From: Closterium sp. NIES-65 | Taxonomy: Eukaryota > Streptophyta > Zygnematophyceae > Desmidiales > Closteriaceae | Length of the DNA: 64,000 bases | Direction: 5' to 3' | NCBI GenBank assembly: GCA_948144175.1 | Contig: CANXME010002275.1 | Span: 4,525,001-4,589,000 of the forward strand | Shown: positions 23,301-33,762 of the stretch, in pieces | How positions within the stretch are numbered: the stretch's first letter is position 1 | Layout: every line of letters begins with the position of its first letter | Position numbers and translations under genes: made by a program | The notes under the pieces: generated by a model | The model's database searches: none | Told to the model about the DNA's origin: nothing | What the model saw: only the letters and a program-made list of their open reading frames with translations

Positions 23301-23917
23301 TTCTCGAGATCCCGAGAGTTTGAAACCTTGGCGTCGACAAGGTTCTTGGCGAATTCCGGATGCAATAGTAGCTGGAGCAGGCGGTTGGTATTCATCTTGG
23401 ATAACCCATCTCCTCCATTCACACCGTCCACGAGCTGCAGCAACTTTAGGAGTACTGGGGTGACTTTCACATTGGGTGATGGAGGGTCTGCAGTCCCTGA
23501 GCCGCTTGCAGGAGGCTGTGGAGGAGGTGACGGCAACGGGCTCTCAGATGCGGGGCAAGAGGAGGTGGATGAGGAGGGAACATTTTCTCGGGCGGTGCTC
23601 GAGGGCTCGCCCCCAGATACAGTTGGCGGCACTTCAGCATCGCGAGTAGGGTCTGGATTGTCCGGAGGCGTGTGTGGGGAGTTGTTGTCACTGGCAATAG
23701 GCGCTCTACGAGGACGAACGCGCCTGTAGGTAGGGGCAGGGATGGCGTAGACAACCCCAACGCCCCCGTGCTCGGAGGTTGTAGGAGACAATCGCCTTGA
23801 TCGCCTACCTCGCCATGGCGCGCATGGAGAGTTCCCTCCCAAATGCCTACCCAGCACTTGGGGATTCGGGCAACACAAACCGCAAACGCTACAGAAGCAA
23901 GTTTGAGCACAATCCAT
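17375..23917 (-). CDS. Plavaka-like (CACTA/EnSpm-related) DNA-transposon transposase, 11 exons
   Basis: Predicted transposase of about 890 residues. Exons on the minus strand, 5' to 3': 23917-23195, 22665-22531, 22393-22128, 22014-21861, about 21774-21647, 21427-21270, 21139-21025, 20697-20558, 20427-20142, 20055-19876, 17770-17375. All have GT donors (many GTAAGT) and AG acceptors, and phases agree except at the exon 4/5 junction, which is uncertain. Exon 1 has a C2HC finger (CSVC, x12, H, x6, C) then a Pro/Ser-rich region. Exon 2 carries GTWWHDAQ. Exon 3 has FYSDVTHL and HPVVMTLGNI. Exon 4 ends CSICYVDR. Exon 6 has LLPDIMHMADLG. Exon 9 has MSHFVPAIRRAG and YRRSNKRN. Exon 11 is the C-terminal domain with ELAYVRYW and TGCTRLAW. 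From memory these match the order of conserved blocks in fungal Plavaka transposases. The Asp in YSDVTH, the Asp in LPDIMH and a Glu in FFEHLHS are candidate RNase-H-fold catalytic residues. No frame break was seen, so it may be intact. The start Met is the first in the finger exon; an upstream exon cannot be excluded. Confidence 0.8.
17960..19800 (+). repeat. 366-bp tandem repeat array inside the last transposase intron
   Basis: Nearly identical units begin near 18166, 18532, 18898 and 19264, with diverged partial units on each side (about 17960-18165 and 19620-19800). Each holds GGTGCTCCAGCCAGGTTCC and CAACTCAGATTGCAGAGTGT. The spacing is a multiple of three and each unit keeps a 95-residue frame on the plus strand (opposite to the gene). 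The array fills most of the 2.1-kb intron between exons 10 and 11. No functional product is suggested; intronic satellite amplification is the simplest reading. Confidence 0.92.
22768..22945 (+). repeat. 36-bp minisatellite in intron 1 of the transposase gene
   Basis: Five imperfect units of the form GGCCATAATGGGCTCATTACCC...TGCATGTCT, differing at a few sites each. It lies wholly within the 529-bp intron between exons 1 and 2. Confidence 0.85.
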
Positions 23918-24406
23918 GTTCCGGTGACTCTAAAAATAAAAGATCTGCTGGAACTAACGCTAAATGTGAGGCACGACCTGATCTGCCTCCGGGTGCATAC
24001 TAGGTTAACGTTGGTAATAGGCGGATGATGGAATTGAAGGCTATGGTCGAACTGACAATCACACGAGAGCCCGTTTAGGGCATCAGCCGCACCCATTGCT
24101 CGATATGTCCTAAGGCGCTGTGCTAATAACGACAAAAACGCGCTTCGGTAGAGTTTGACGGCGACGCTATTGAGAAGGTTAGGGTTAGGGTTGGAGAAAG
24201 TCGTGAATGCTGGCTGGTGGTGGGGGTACGAGAGAGGCCTTCAAAATTTCGAAAAAGAGGTTCGAATCTGTACCCCCTACTACAAAATCCAGGCAAAATC
24301 CATGATTTGTCCCTAAGACCATCATATAATATTTCGTAAACAGCATGACTGATTGTCTGCTATCCTAGACAATGCGAATCATAAATAGGAGCCCAACACA
24401 TTAGCC
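23918..24406. other. Region 5' of the transposase gene
   Basis: Probable 5' untranslated/promoter side of the transposase gene. No TATA box or initiator was assigned. It contains two adjacent TTAGGG words at about 24179. Confidence 0.35.
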
Positions 24407-24930
24407 TCACCTCGATACATACTAGAAGCTATTGTTACAGCAAAACGGGAGTATAAGGGACGGAGCTCTAAAATGCTGATTGTGTGTCGACTGCCTATCC
24501 TTGAACGGATCTAGTAAGTTCTGCACACAGACACATGTGTACCTATCCAAATCAGTTGCGAAGGGCCCCAAACCTGGAGAGCCTCACCAAGATACATACT
24601 AGAGGATATTGGTACTACGAGACGGGAGCTGAAATGAGGGTCGGGGATCTAAAATGCTGATTGTGTATCGCCTGCCTACCCTTGAACGGATAAAGCACGT
24701 TTTGCGCACCGACGCCTGCGCACCTATCCGAATCAGAGGCGAATGGCGTCAAATCCAGACATCCTCACCTAGATACATAGTAGAGGCTATTGGTACAACG
24801 AAACCGGAGCTAACACAATGGACGGGGCACTAAAATGTTGATAGTGTGTCGACTGCCTATCCTTGAGCAAATCTATAACGTTCTGCACACCGACGACTGC
24901 GTACCTATCCTCATCAGTTGCGTCTATGTT
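24407..24930. repeat. About 180-bp tandem repeat, three copies
   Basis: Units start near 24407, 24584 and 24765 with TCACC(T/A)(A/C)GATACATA. They share CTAAAATG(C/T)TGAT(T/A)GTGT and ACCTATCC(A/G)AATCAG-type words and are clearly diverged (perhaps 75-80% alike by eye). They may be subterminal repeats of the DNA transposon to the left, since CACTA-type elements commonly have such repeats, or simply an old local duplication. Confidence 0.75.
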
Positions 24931-25147
24931 ACGAATAGTAATACTTGAATAATACTGTGCACTCCTCACCGCAGCAAAGAGAAGCACGCAGTATCGCGAA
25001 TGAACGCGAAGCGTCAGACAGTTGGAAACGACTTGAAGCATCTGACAGTTGGGACGCATCTGAACCGTCGGAGCAGACAGCATCAGGCAGCTGCAGGTAG
25101 GATGGTTTTGGCGGGAACAATTTCATAACTGTTCGCGCCGCACACTT

Positions 25148-25247
25148 GGGAATGTATTTGAATAAGGGAATGTACCCCGTAGAGTACATGGCTAGCTAGG
25201 TCGATTCATATTCCCCTGTACTCTTATTTATATCGTTGTATTTGCAT
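25148..25247 (-). repeat. Direct repeat, probable LTR of the outer copia element (left)
   Basis: Starts GGGAATGTATTTGAATAAGG and ends TTGTATTTGCAT. It is repeated in the same orientation at 33663-33762 with roughly ten differences, so older than the nested copies. Confidence 0.7.
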
Positions 25248-26861
25248 TTGCCGATGGTTGAGGTCGGCGGGCGGTATTGTACCATGCACCCCCATACGCG
25301 CAGCATGGAGGTCCCAGTCCATTTGACGTGCGGAGACAGATTATCGGTGATGGCGGTGGTCAAGAGTAGGTTGTGCACCTGTACTGCGAGGTGCATCGCG
25401 TAGGTCCAGTAGATCGGCGGCAATTTTGCCTGCTTCATCAGCGTGCGCACCTTCGCCATTAGCGTGCGGTTCGTCCGCTCACCTACGCCCTGCAGCTGGT
25501 GCGCGTAGGGGAGAGAAATATGGTGCTCGATCCCTTTTTGCGTGAGGTAGGTTTGCATCTGGTTGCTCCTGAATTCTGCCGCACCGTCAGATTGCCAGAT
25601 TTTCAACTTTTTTCTAGACTGTCGCTCTGCGTGCGCCAGCCAAAGGCGAAACACCTCGTAGGCTCTGTCCGGTGACTCCACGTCCACGACCCACACGTAG
25701 CGCGTTCCAACGTCGATGAAGGTGAGTGTGTACATTTCGTCCTCGGTTCCGTAGTGCCCCTCGTTCAGGAAATCGCTGTACGCCTTGTGTAGCTTCGGGT
25801 AGCGGTTCGTTCCAGGTTCGAGCAGCGGGAACGGTTGGTGGCTCAGCGCAGCTTCGGGGCAGACGGTGCAGTTGCGCGGATGTGTCGCGCCTCTCACTTC
25901 GGAGCCATCAAGGCGCAGGAGTGCGCCAGGAGCGAAGACGTTGAGAAAACTAGAACAAGAATGAATGAACTATGAAAGAGTTGGGTACAAGTACTAACCC
26001 TAATTGAGTTGTACCCCTTATGGGCTACCCCACTACAGCCTAAACAAATGTATAAGCTATGATGTTCTGACACACCCCCATAGGCAAAGTGGGCGAGAAC
26101 AAGGGGTCACAAGACCAGTCAAGCAAAGCAAATCAAGCTCAGGGTGGATCACGAAGTCACCACACATTCCGAGCACAAGTTCAAGGCCACAAGGCCAGTT
26201 CACATGCAGGAGTACATATATATATAAAAGGCTAGACAAACAAGAGCAGGTGTATATATATATGTAACAGTACAAACAAGGTCAAGAGGTGAGCAAGTGA
26301 GGCAAGGCAGGCACAAGACCTAGCTGAGTACAGAACCGCTGATGATCACAAGGCGCAAGCGCCTTGGTGAAGATATCAGCAGTGTTGGCCTCAGAGGCCA
26401 CGTACGCAAGGCGCAGCTGACCACGAGCAAGAAAGTAGCGGAGAGCAATATGCTTTGTTCTGTGCTCCAGTCGCTGCTCCCGACACAAGGCCAACATGGC
26501 CTTGTTGTCTACGTACAGCACTGGAGGAGAACGAGGCGGCTCTCCGAGGTCAGTCAGCAGGTAGGTGAGCCAGCGAAGCTCTTAAGCAGCCATGGCTCCT
26601 ACGTAGATCTCAGCCTCACAACTGGAGCCGAGAACAGAAGACGAGCACGTAGCCCGCCACGAAACAGAGCCGGAACCAAGGCTGAAGGTGTAGCCCTGTG
26701 ACGACCGCTGCGTAGCCAGGTCGTCAGCCCAAGAAGCGTCTGCGTGCCCAGTGAGGACCACTGGACTCTGCCCTCCAAGCACAAGCCCCATGCCCAACGT
26801 ACTGCACAAGTAGCGCAACACCCTCTTCGCTGCAGCCATGTGCTCTGGTCGGTGTCTCCCA

Positions 26862-26998
26862 TGTGAAAGAAGTGAACAGGAAAAGTGGATGAACTAGCGG
26901 TGAAATGAGTATAAGTAGGAAACCCTAGAATTGTGTACCCCCTATAGGCTAACCCACTGTAGCCTAAACAACTACAACAACATATATAATGTTTAACA
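26862..26998 (-). repeat. 3' LTR of copia element 26862-31828
   Basis: 137 bp, starts TGTGAAAGAAG and ends TTTAACA. It has the block CCTAAACAACTACAACAAC, as in the LTRs of the 35.2-42.5 kb element. Confidence 0.88.
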
Positions 26999-29900
26999 CA
27001 CCCCCATAGGCGAAGTGGGGGAGAACTAGGGGTCACAAGACCAGTCAAGCAAAGCAAAGCAAGCTCAGGGTGGATCACAAAGTCACCACACAGTCCGAGC
27101 ACAAGAGCAGGGCCAGAGGCCAGTTCACATGCAGGAGTACAGACATATATATAAAAACTAGACAAGCAAGAGCAGGTATATATATATGTCACAGTACAAG
27201 TGAAGTCAAGAGGAGAGCAAGTGAGGCAAGACAGGCACAAGACCCAGCTGAGTGCAAAAGCGCTGATGGTCACAAGGCGCGAGTGCCTTGGTGAACACAT
27301 CAGCAGTGTTGGCCTCAGAGGCCACGTACGCAAGTCGCAACTGACCACGCTGCTGCAGCTCACGAGCAAGGAAGTAGCGGAGAGCAATGTGCTTCATTCT
27401 GTGCTCCAAGCGCTGCTCTCGACACAAGGCCAGCATGGCCTTGTTGTCTACGTACAGCACTGGAGGAGAACGAGGCGGCTCTCCAAGGTCAGTCAGCAGG
27501 TAGGTGAGCCAGCGAAGCTCCTGTGCAGCCATGGCCCCGGCGTAGATCTCAGCCTCACAACTGGAGCCGAGAACCGAAGACGAGCGAGTAGACCGCCACG
27601 AGACAGAGCCGGAACCAAGGCTGAAGGTGTAACCCTGTGACGACCGCTGCGTAGCCTGGTCGTCAGCCCAAGAAGCGTCCGCGTGGCCGGTAAGGACCAC
27701 TGGACTCCGCCCTCCAAGCACTAGCCCCATGCCCGACGTACTGCACAGGTAGCGCAATACCCTCTTCGCTGCAGCCAAGTGCTTTGGTCTGTGTCTCCCA
27801 GGAGCAACATAGCGTGCAAGAATGCTCAGAGGGTATGCAAGGTCAGGTCGTGTGCAGGTCATCAGGTACATGAGGCAGCCAACAAGCTCTGCATACGGAC
27901 CACTCGACTCTACGGACTCATCCGAAGGCAGAGCTGAGAGTGAGTGGCGAGTAGGTAGAGGAGTGGCCTGAGGCGAGGAGTACGTGAAGCCGAAGCGCTG
28001 AAGGACCTGCGGCACCATGTGTGACTGAGTCAAGGTAATGGTGCGGCGTGCTCTGTCCCGAGTGATCTGCAAGCCAAGGTAGCTGCGCAGTTCACCCAGG
28101 TCTGTGCACGTGTGTCTCTTCAGCAGCTCGGACTTCACGTAGGCGAGTCCAGCAGTGTCCCCTGTGGCAAAGACCAAGTCGTCGACGTACACGAGGATGT
28201 AGAACGGCGGCAGGGACGAGACGCAGGCTCACGACGCTCAGCAAGACCTCCAGTAGGACCAGTGTAAGGAGAGGGAGCAGGCAGTGGAGAGGAAGGCTCC
28301 AGCAGGGACTGCGACTGGACAGGCGGTGGACCCTCTACCGGAGGAGAAAGACCAAGAACCTGCTGCAGGAGCGGAGCGAAGAACGGCCGAGGCCGCGCGG
28401 CAGCTCCAGACGCAGCAGGGACAGCACGAGCACCCTCAGCGACAGCACCAGCGCCACCCACACCTCCAGCAGCAGGACCAACAGCAGTAGGCTCAGCACC
28501 AACGCCCTCAGCAGCTCCAGCTCCAGGAGGACCCGCAGGTCCAGCAGCTCCGGGACCGGCAGCACCCGCACCCTCGACTGTCGAAGAAGCTCCAGCTCCA
28601 GCAGCACCTCCAGACTCAGCAGCACGCCTCCAGCGGCGAGCGAACCACTCGCGCAGCTCCTGTGGAGAGAGGGGCTCCCGGCGAGACGCAGCAGCAGGAG
28701 AAACACCAGGCTCAGCAGCTCCAGACGCAGCACCCCCAGGCTCAGCAGCTCCCGACCCAGCACCCCCAGACCCACCACCTCCAGGCACAGCACCCCCCGG
28801 CTCAGCACCCCCAGGCTCCGCACCCTCCGCAGTAGCACCCTCAGGCCCAACACCCCCAGTAGTAGCACCCCTAGGCCTAGCACCCCCGCGCACAGCACCC
28901 CCAGAGTCAGCACCCCCAGGCTCAGCACCCGCAGCAGCACCAGAGTCACCAGTAACCTCGACCGGGTCAACGGCGTCTACCTGGGACACACCTGAGGGGG
29001 CAGGAACCTGAGGGGAGAGGGGGTCTACCGGGGGGGGAACCGGCACAAGGAAGTCCGGGGGAGGGGGGAGGGAAGGAGTGCGGTAGGGGAAGAGACGGTA
29101 GAAGGGGACTAACTCGTCGAACGTGACGTCCTGGGAGGACACAACACGACGAGAGGAGGGGTGGTAAAACTGCCACCCTGGGGCGTCAGTGGGGAAGCCA
29201 AGGAAGACACAGGGAGCAGCACGAGGGGACAGCTTGTCCGCAGACAAGTCGCGGACAAACGCCCGAGATCCCCAGACACGGAACACAGACACATCGCCAA
29301 CCTTCCCCGTCCACAGCAAGGCTGGGGACATCGCAGGCCGAGAGACCCGGGGGTGAAGGTTGAGCTGATGCGCCGCGTACCTCACCGCAAACGGCCACAG
29401 AAAATGGGGGGCAGCCGCATGCATCATGGACGTACGAGTGACATCCATGACCATGCCAATGCGGCGCTCAGCAATCCCATTTTGCTGTGGTGAGTCCGGA
29501 AGCGTGAAGGTCTGGCGGATCCCCCGTGCACGACAGTAGTCCCGCAGAAGGCGAGAAGAGAACTCTCCGCCTCTGTCCGAGTGCAGACGCAGAACAGGAA
29601 AGTCCGAGCCGAAGCTCTTCCTGAGCTGGAGACGAGCCTCGCGGATCCAGTCGATCAGCACCTCAGTGACCGCACCCTTGCTGCGCAAGGGGAGGACTGT
29701 GGTGTAACGCGAGTAGTCGTCAACCACCAACACGAAGTAGCGCTCGTAACCCTGCCCACGGACGGGGGCTGGGCCCCACACATCCATGTGAAGCGTCTGC
29801 AGGGGAGCCTCTGTCGGGGGGAAGTGGGAGGAGTGAGGAGTAGCCCGGAGGCGACCCTCGACACAGGGGACACAGGAAGGTCCTGGCTCGGAGGGGAGAG

Positions 29901-31229
29901 GAGGGAGAGACTGGAGAAGACCAGAGACAAGGACACGGGAAGCCATGCTCCGAAGAAGGGGCAAGGAGGGGTGGCCAAGACGGTGGTGCCACAGGAGAGT
30001 CTCGTGGGACAGGAGGCGACAAGAACAGGGGGCAGACTCAGGACCTGACCGGGACGCAGCAGCAAGCACCTGACCTGACGCCGCCACCTGACCAGATGCA
30101 GGGACAGGAGGAGACTCAACGGTCAGGGTGTAGAGACTCGACCCCGGCCGACGCGAGAACGTGGCCAGGTGTCGGCCTGTGCGTGCCTCCGTGCAGTGGG
30201 TCACCCGCAGACTCGCAGGAGTGAACTGGTGAACCCCCACATCCTGCAGGTCCGCTCCACTCACCAAGTTCGTAGAGAACGAGGGAAGGTACAGACCCGA
30301 CAGGGTGCCCGAAGGGGCAGCCGGACACGGGAGGACAGTGGAGAAGTGAGACAGGACAGGACCCCCAGAGGGGTCAGCAAGGGAGACCGCAACCGGCCGG
30401 CCGAGCGGCGTAAGGGTAGTGCGGTCTCGAAAGAAGGAGCGAGAAGCCCCGGAGTCAAGTGTGAAAGTGAGGGAGGACGAGGACGACGCAGTACCTGAGA
30501 GCGCAGTCTCACCAGTACCTGAGAGCACAAACGCACTGGCACCTAGAGCAGCAGCCTCACAAGCACCTAGCGCAGCAGTACCAATGCCCGGGTCGGGCTG
30601 GAAACAACGGTAACCCTCATTCTCCTCACTATAATCCACAACATACATAGCAGCAAGGATAGCATCAAAATCAAGATCAAAGATCGCTACACCAGCCCTT
30701 AGAAGCTCATCCCAGCGAGGGATCTCACTAGCCCCAGGGAACTGCTGACGCCAAGCATCCGTCAGGCGGCCAAAGCAGCGCTGGGTGGCGTGGGCACCCC
30801 CACACTGCTCACCCGCGCGGTCGCCGGAACGAAGAACGTAGGTGCAGGGACCAGTACCCCCACCCCTCTGACGCCCAGCGTACCACTCACGAAGCTGCTG
30901 AGGCGGAGGGATGTCCCGCGAGCGCTGCTGCTGCTGCCGCTGCGAGCGCTGGCCACCACCACCGCCGCTACGCTGCTGGGCACCACCTCGACCAGCTCCA
31001 CCTCCTCCACCACCACCGCCTCCTCCGCTGCCGCCTCCACCGCCTCCACCTCCGCCGCCTCCACCTCCGCCGCTGCCTCCACCACCACCGCTGGCACCAC
31101 CACCACCGTCTCCGCCGCTGCTGCCACCACCACCACCACCCCCGCCACTAGTCCCGCCGCCACCCCCACTCCCTCTGCCGCCACCGCCGCCACCGCCACC
31201 GCCCCCTCCAGCTCCACCCGCGGCGGGTG

Positions 31230-31620
31230 CAGCGGCGGGCCGGCGGATGCAGCGGCGGGGCCGTCAAGTGAGGCGGCGGGCCGTAGGGTGCAGCGGCGGG
31301 CCGTAGGGTGCAGCGGCGGAGCCGGCAGTGGGGCCGCGTCAGGGGAGGCGGCGGGGCCGCGTCAAGCAGGCGGCGGGGCCGCGACGAAGCGGGCGGTGGG
31401 GCCGCGTCAGAGCCGGCGGAGCGGGGCCGCGTCAGTGGAGGCGGCGGGGCCGCGTCAATTAGGCGGCGGGGCCGCGACGAAGTTGGCGGCAGGGCCGCGT
31501 AAGAGCCGACGACGGGGCCGCGCCAAGCAGGCGGCGGGACCGCGATCAGGAGGGGTGGCGGGGCCGCGTCTGAGGGACAGCGGGGCCGCGAGGGAAATGG
31601 CGACCCGAGGGGTCGCTAAA
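31230..31620 (-). repeat. GC-rich leader minisatellite of copia element 26862-31828
   Basis: Imperfect repeats of GGCGGCGGGGCCGCGTCA type lying between the 5' LTR and the gag region. The same position in other copies holds different repeat units. Confidence 0.8.
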
Positions 31621-31694
31621 AAAAGGCGCGCCTCGGGGCGCGCTTCGGTGGGCCCTAAAAAAAACGGTCCTAAGGAAGGACCCGCTCTATACCA

Positions 31695-31828
31695 TGTGAA
31701 AGAAGTGAACAGGAAAAGTGGATGAACTAGCAGTGAAATGAGTACAAGTAGGAAACCCTAGAATTGTGTACCCCCTATAGGCTAACCCACTGTAGCCTAC
31801 ACAAGCATAACATATATAATGTTTGACA
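31695..31828 (-). repeat. 5' LTR of copia element 26862-31828
   Basis: 134 bp, starts TGTGAAAGAAG and ends TTTGACA. It has the block CCTACACAAGCATAAC, as in the LTRs of the 51.9-59.3 kb element. Confidence 0.88.
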
Positions 31829-33662
31829 TCCCAGGAGCAACATAGCGTGTGAGAATGCTAAGAGGGTATGCAAGGTCAGGTCGTGTGCAGGTCATCAGGT
31901 ACATGAGGCAGCCAACAAGCTCTGGGTACGGGCCACTCGACTCTACAGACTCATCCGAAGGCAGAGCTGAGAGCGAGTGGCGAGTAGGCAGAGGAGTGGC
32001 CTGAGGCAAGGAGGAGGTTCTGCTGCTACCCCCTCTGCCTCTTCTTCTTCCTGCGCGGTGGTCAACATCAGCGCCAAGAACTCTCTGTCACGAATCTCAG
32101 AGAGCGGAATGTTGGTCTCAAGGATCGTGCCAAGTACAAATGCCGGTTTGCGTGGCTCAGGGGCAGGTCCGTAGACAGTGCGACGTGGGGTTGACGGCTC
32201 GTTGCCCTAGATGCTGGTGTCCGATGGATCGCGGCGCGCGGGGTTGTCAGGAGGAGGTGGTGCGAGTGGAACGTGATGCGGGGGACGGCCAAGAGGAACG
32301 ACTGCAGGTGTTGCCTCAGTTTCGTCCTCTCCCCCCTTTCGTTCTTCGCAGAAAGTACCCCAGCCGCTATTGTCGGCGCTAGTTGCGGTGCCCCATCCGC
32401 CGCTCGCGTTGGCCCAGGTGCCGCCGGTGTTTCCCCAGCCGCCAGTGTCACTTGTTCCCCATCCTCCAGCGCTTCCCCACCCCCCTTCATTGGAGGCACT
32501 TTTTTCAGCCTCGGCTCCCTAGGTGGCGCAAGCGAAGGTTCCACGTGCTTCTGCGAGGCTTAGCTGGCGAAGCTCCTCAGCTTCGCGGCGCACCAATTCT
32601 TCCTCTTCCTCCGCGGTGAGTATCTTCGATGAGTCGCGTCGATGAGAGTAGATGGCCAAAAACCTCTCGTAGGTGTAGGGTCGCGGCTCGCCATGGGCAT
32701 CAAAGGTGCCGACGCCGGTTCCGCGCAGCATGCCTTGAAGGTGCTGTGAGGGGGGACCGATGAGGGGATGCTCTGGCGTGCCGAAGATGCCGTGGGTGGT
32801 AACTTCAAGCTCGAGCTGCGTCATCCCTTCCTCTGGGGGCGCGTGGCGCTCTGCTTCAGCGATGGCGGCGAGTCCGCGGCCGGCAATCGCGCTTGTTGAT
32901 GTCGTCGGGGTATGAGAATCCCTGCAGATGCCATCTGGGTCGGGGTTGTGTAACGCCGTTTCGCGTGGGTGGGGATGATGCGGCACCCACGGTCTGCCGT
33001 CAGGGTGCTTCCAATCCCTGCGGTGGATTTGCTCGAAGCGCAGTGGCACGAGATCAATCAAATCGTGCGAGTCGCCGCTGCAGTCGGGAATGTCGAAATC
33101 TAGGACATACACTCCATTTACGGAGTGCGCTCGTCCAATCTGCCTGCGGGGAAATATGCTCAATTCGTAGTGCAGCAGGATGTCTCATGTCTCGCGATCC
33201 GTGCTAAGGTCGACGCCGCAGTCCATGAGCTGTGCGGCGGACAGGAGGTTGAAGCGCAGGTTCTGGACGATCAGCACATCGTTAAGCATGATGTGCGTGC
33301 GGCTTCTACGTGCTTTGAGCACGACGATGCCTTGTGCGCTTGCGCGCAGGCGCATGCTGTTCGCCACAGTGACGTAAGTTACTGTAGGGGTGGGGACGGC
33401 GTTGGATATGTAACGCTCGGAGCCCACCATATGCTGGCCGCAGCAGCTGTCCAGGTACCAGGTGTTGTAGCGCTTGTTGTCGTCACGTGCGAGCAGCCCT
33501 AATCGCGGTGTGACGATGTGCGGAGTGTCGAACTTCAGAAATTGCTCGCGCGAGAGCCAATCAGGTGGCGCCACCCGCATGTCTGGTATGTGCGGGGGAC
33601 TTTCAAGCTGCGGGACTGGGAGGTTCAAGTCCTGGTCATCGTCGTCGTTGTAGTCGCGGTGC

Positions 33663-33762
33663 GGGAATGTATTTGAATAAGGGAATGTACCCCTTAGAGT
33701 CCATGGCTAGCTAGGTTGTTTCATTTCCCCTGTACTCATATTCATATTTGTTGTATTTGCAT
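33663..33762 (-). repeat. Direct repeat, probable LTR of the outer copia element (right)
   Basis: Partner of 25148-25247, lying directly upstream of the protease-like region on the minus strand. Confidence 0.7.

Larger units (their letters stand above)
26862..31828 (-). mobile_element. Copia element nested in another copia element
   Basis: LTRs of 137 bp (26862-26998) and 134 bp (31695-31828) are flanked by TCCCA on both sides (26857-26861 and 31829-31833). The complement of about 31678-31694 reads TGGTATAGAGCGGGTCC, the initiator-Met primer site. Visible parts from 5' to 3': GC-rich minisatellite leader (31230-31620), gag with glycine-rich tract (30650-31220), protease with DSGAS (about 30440), integrase (about 29150-30080), GGAEP-type repeat linker (28390-28950), reverse transcriptase (27800-28200) and RNase H (27206-27800). 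It is closely related to the element at 51861-59345. It is broken in a small number of places and is shorter than its relative. Confidence 0.92.
25942..32009 (-). mobile_element. Copia element (3' part), itself split by a younger copia element
   Basis: A 3' LTR of about 131 bp (25942-26072) is followed, on the minus strand reading outward, by the shared 3' noncoding block (26073-26300) and by RNase H and the end of reverse transcriptase (26282-26856). The rest of the reverse transcriptase segment resumes at 31834 and is recognisable to about 32009. The gap is filled by the copia element at 26862-31828. No 5' LTR or gag was found. It is broken and incomplete. It lies inside the outer copia element of a different lineage. 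Confidence 0.8.
25148..33762 (-). mobile_element. Outer copia element of a second lineage, interrupted by nested copia elements
   Basis: Two direct repeats of about 100 bp (25148-25247 and 33663-33762) bracket pieces of a copia element unlike the others in this window. The right piece (complement of 32519-33660) holds an aspartic-protease-like region (WYLDSCCGQHM...) and following sequence. The left piece (complement of 25196-25944) holds the end of the HHCC region (NCTVCPEAALSHQ) and the integrase core (TFIDVGTRYVWVV, WQSDGAAEF, HQLQGVGERTNRTL). The element is a fossil with only part of its coding region visible and several breaks. The end repeats are likely LTRs but no matching target duplication was found. 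Confidence 0.7.

Noticed and set aside
24177-24200. Interstitial telomere repeat (TTAGGG words)
   Set aside because: Only two full units plus a degenerate third, and green plants more often use TTTAGGG; such a short run is expected by chance.
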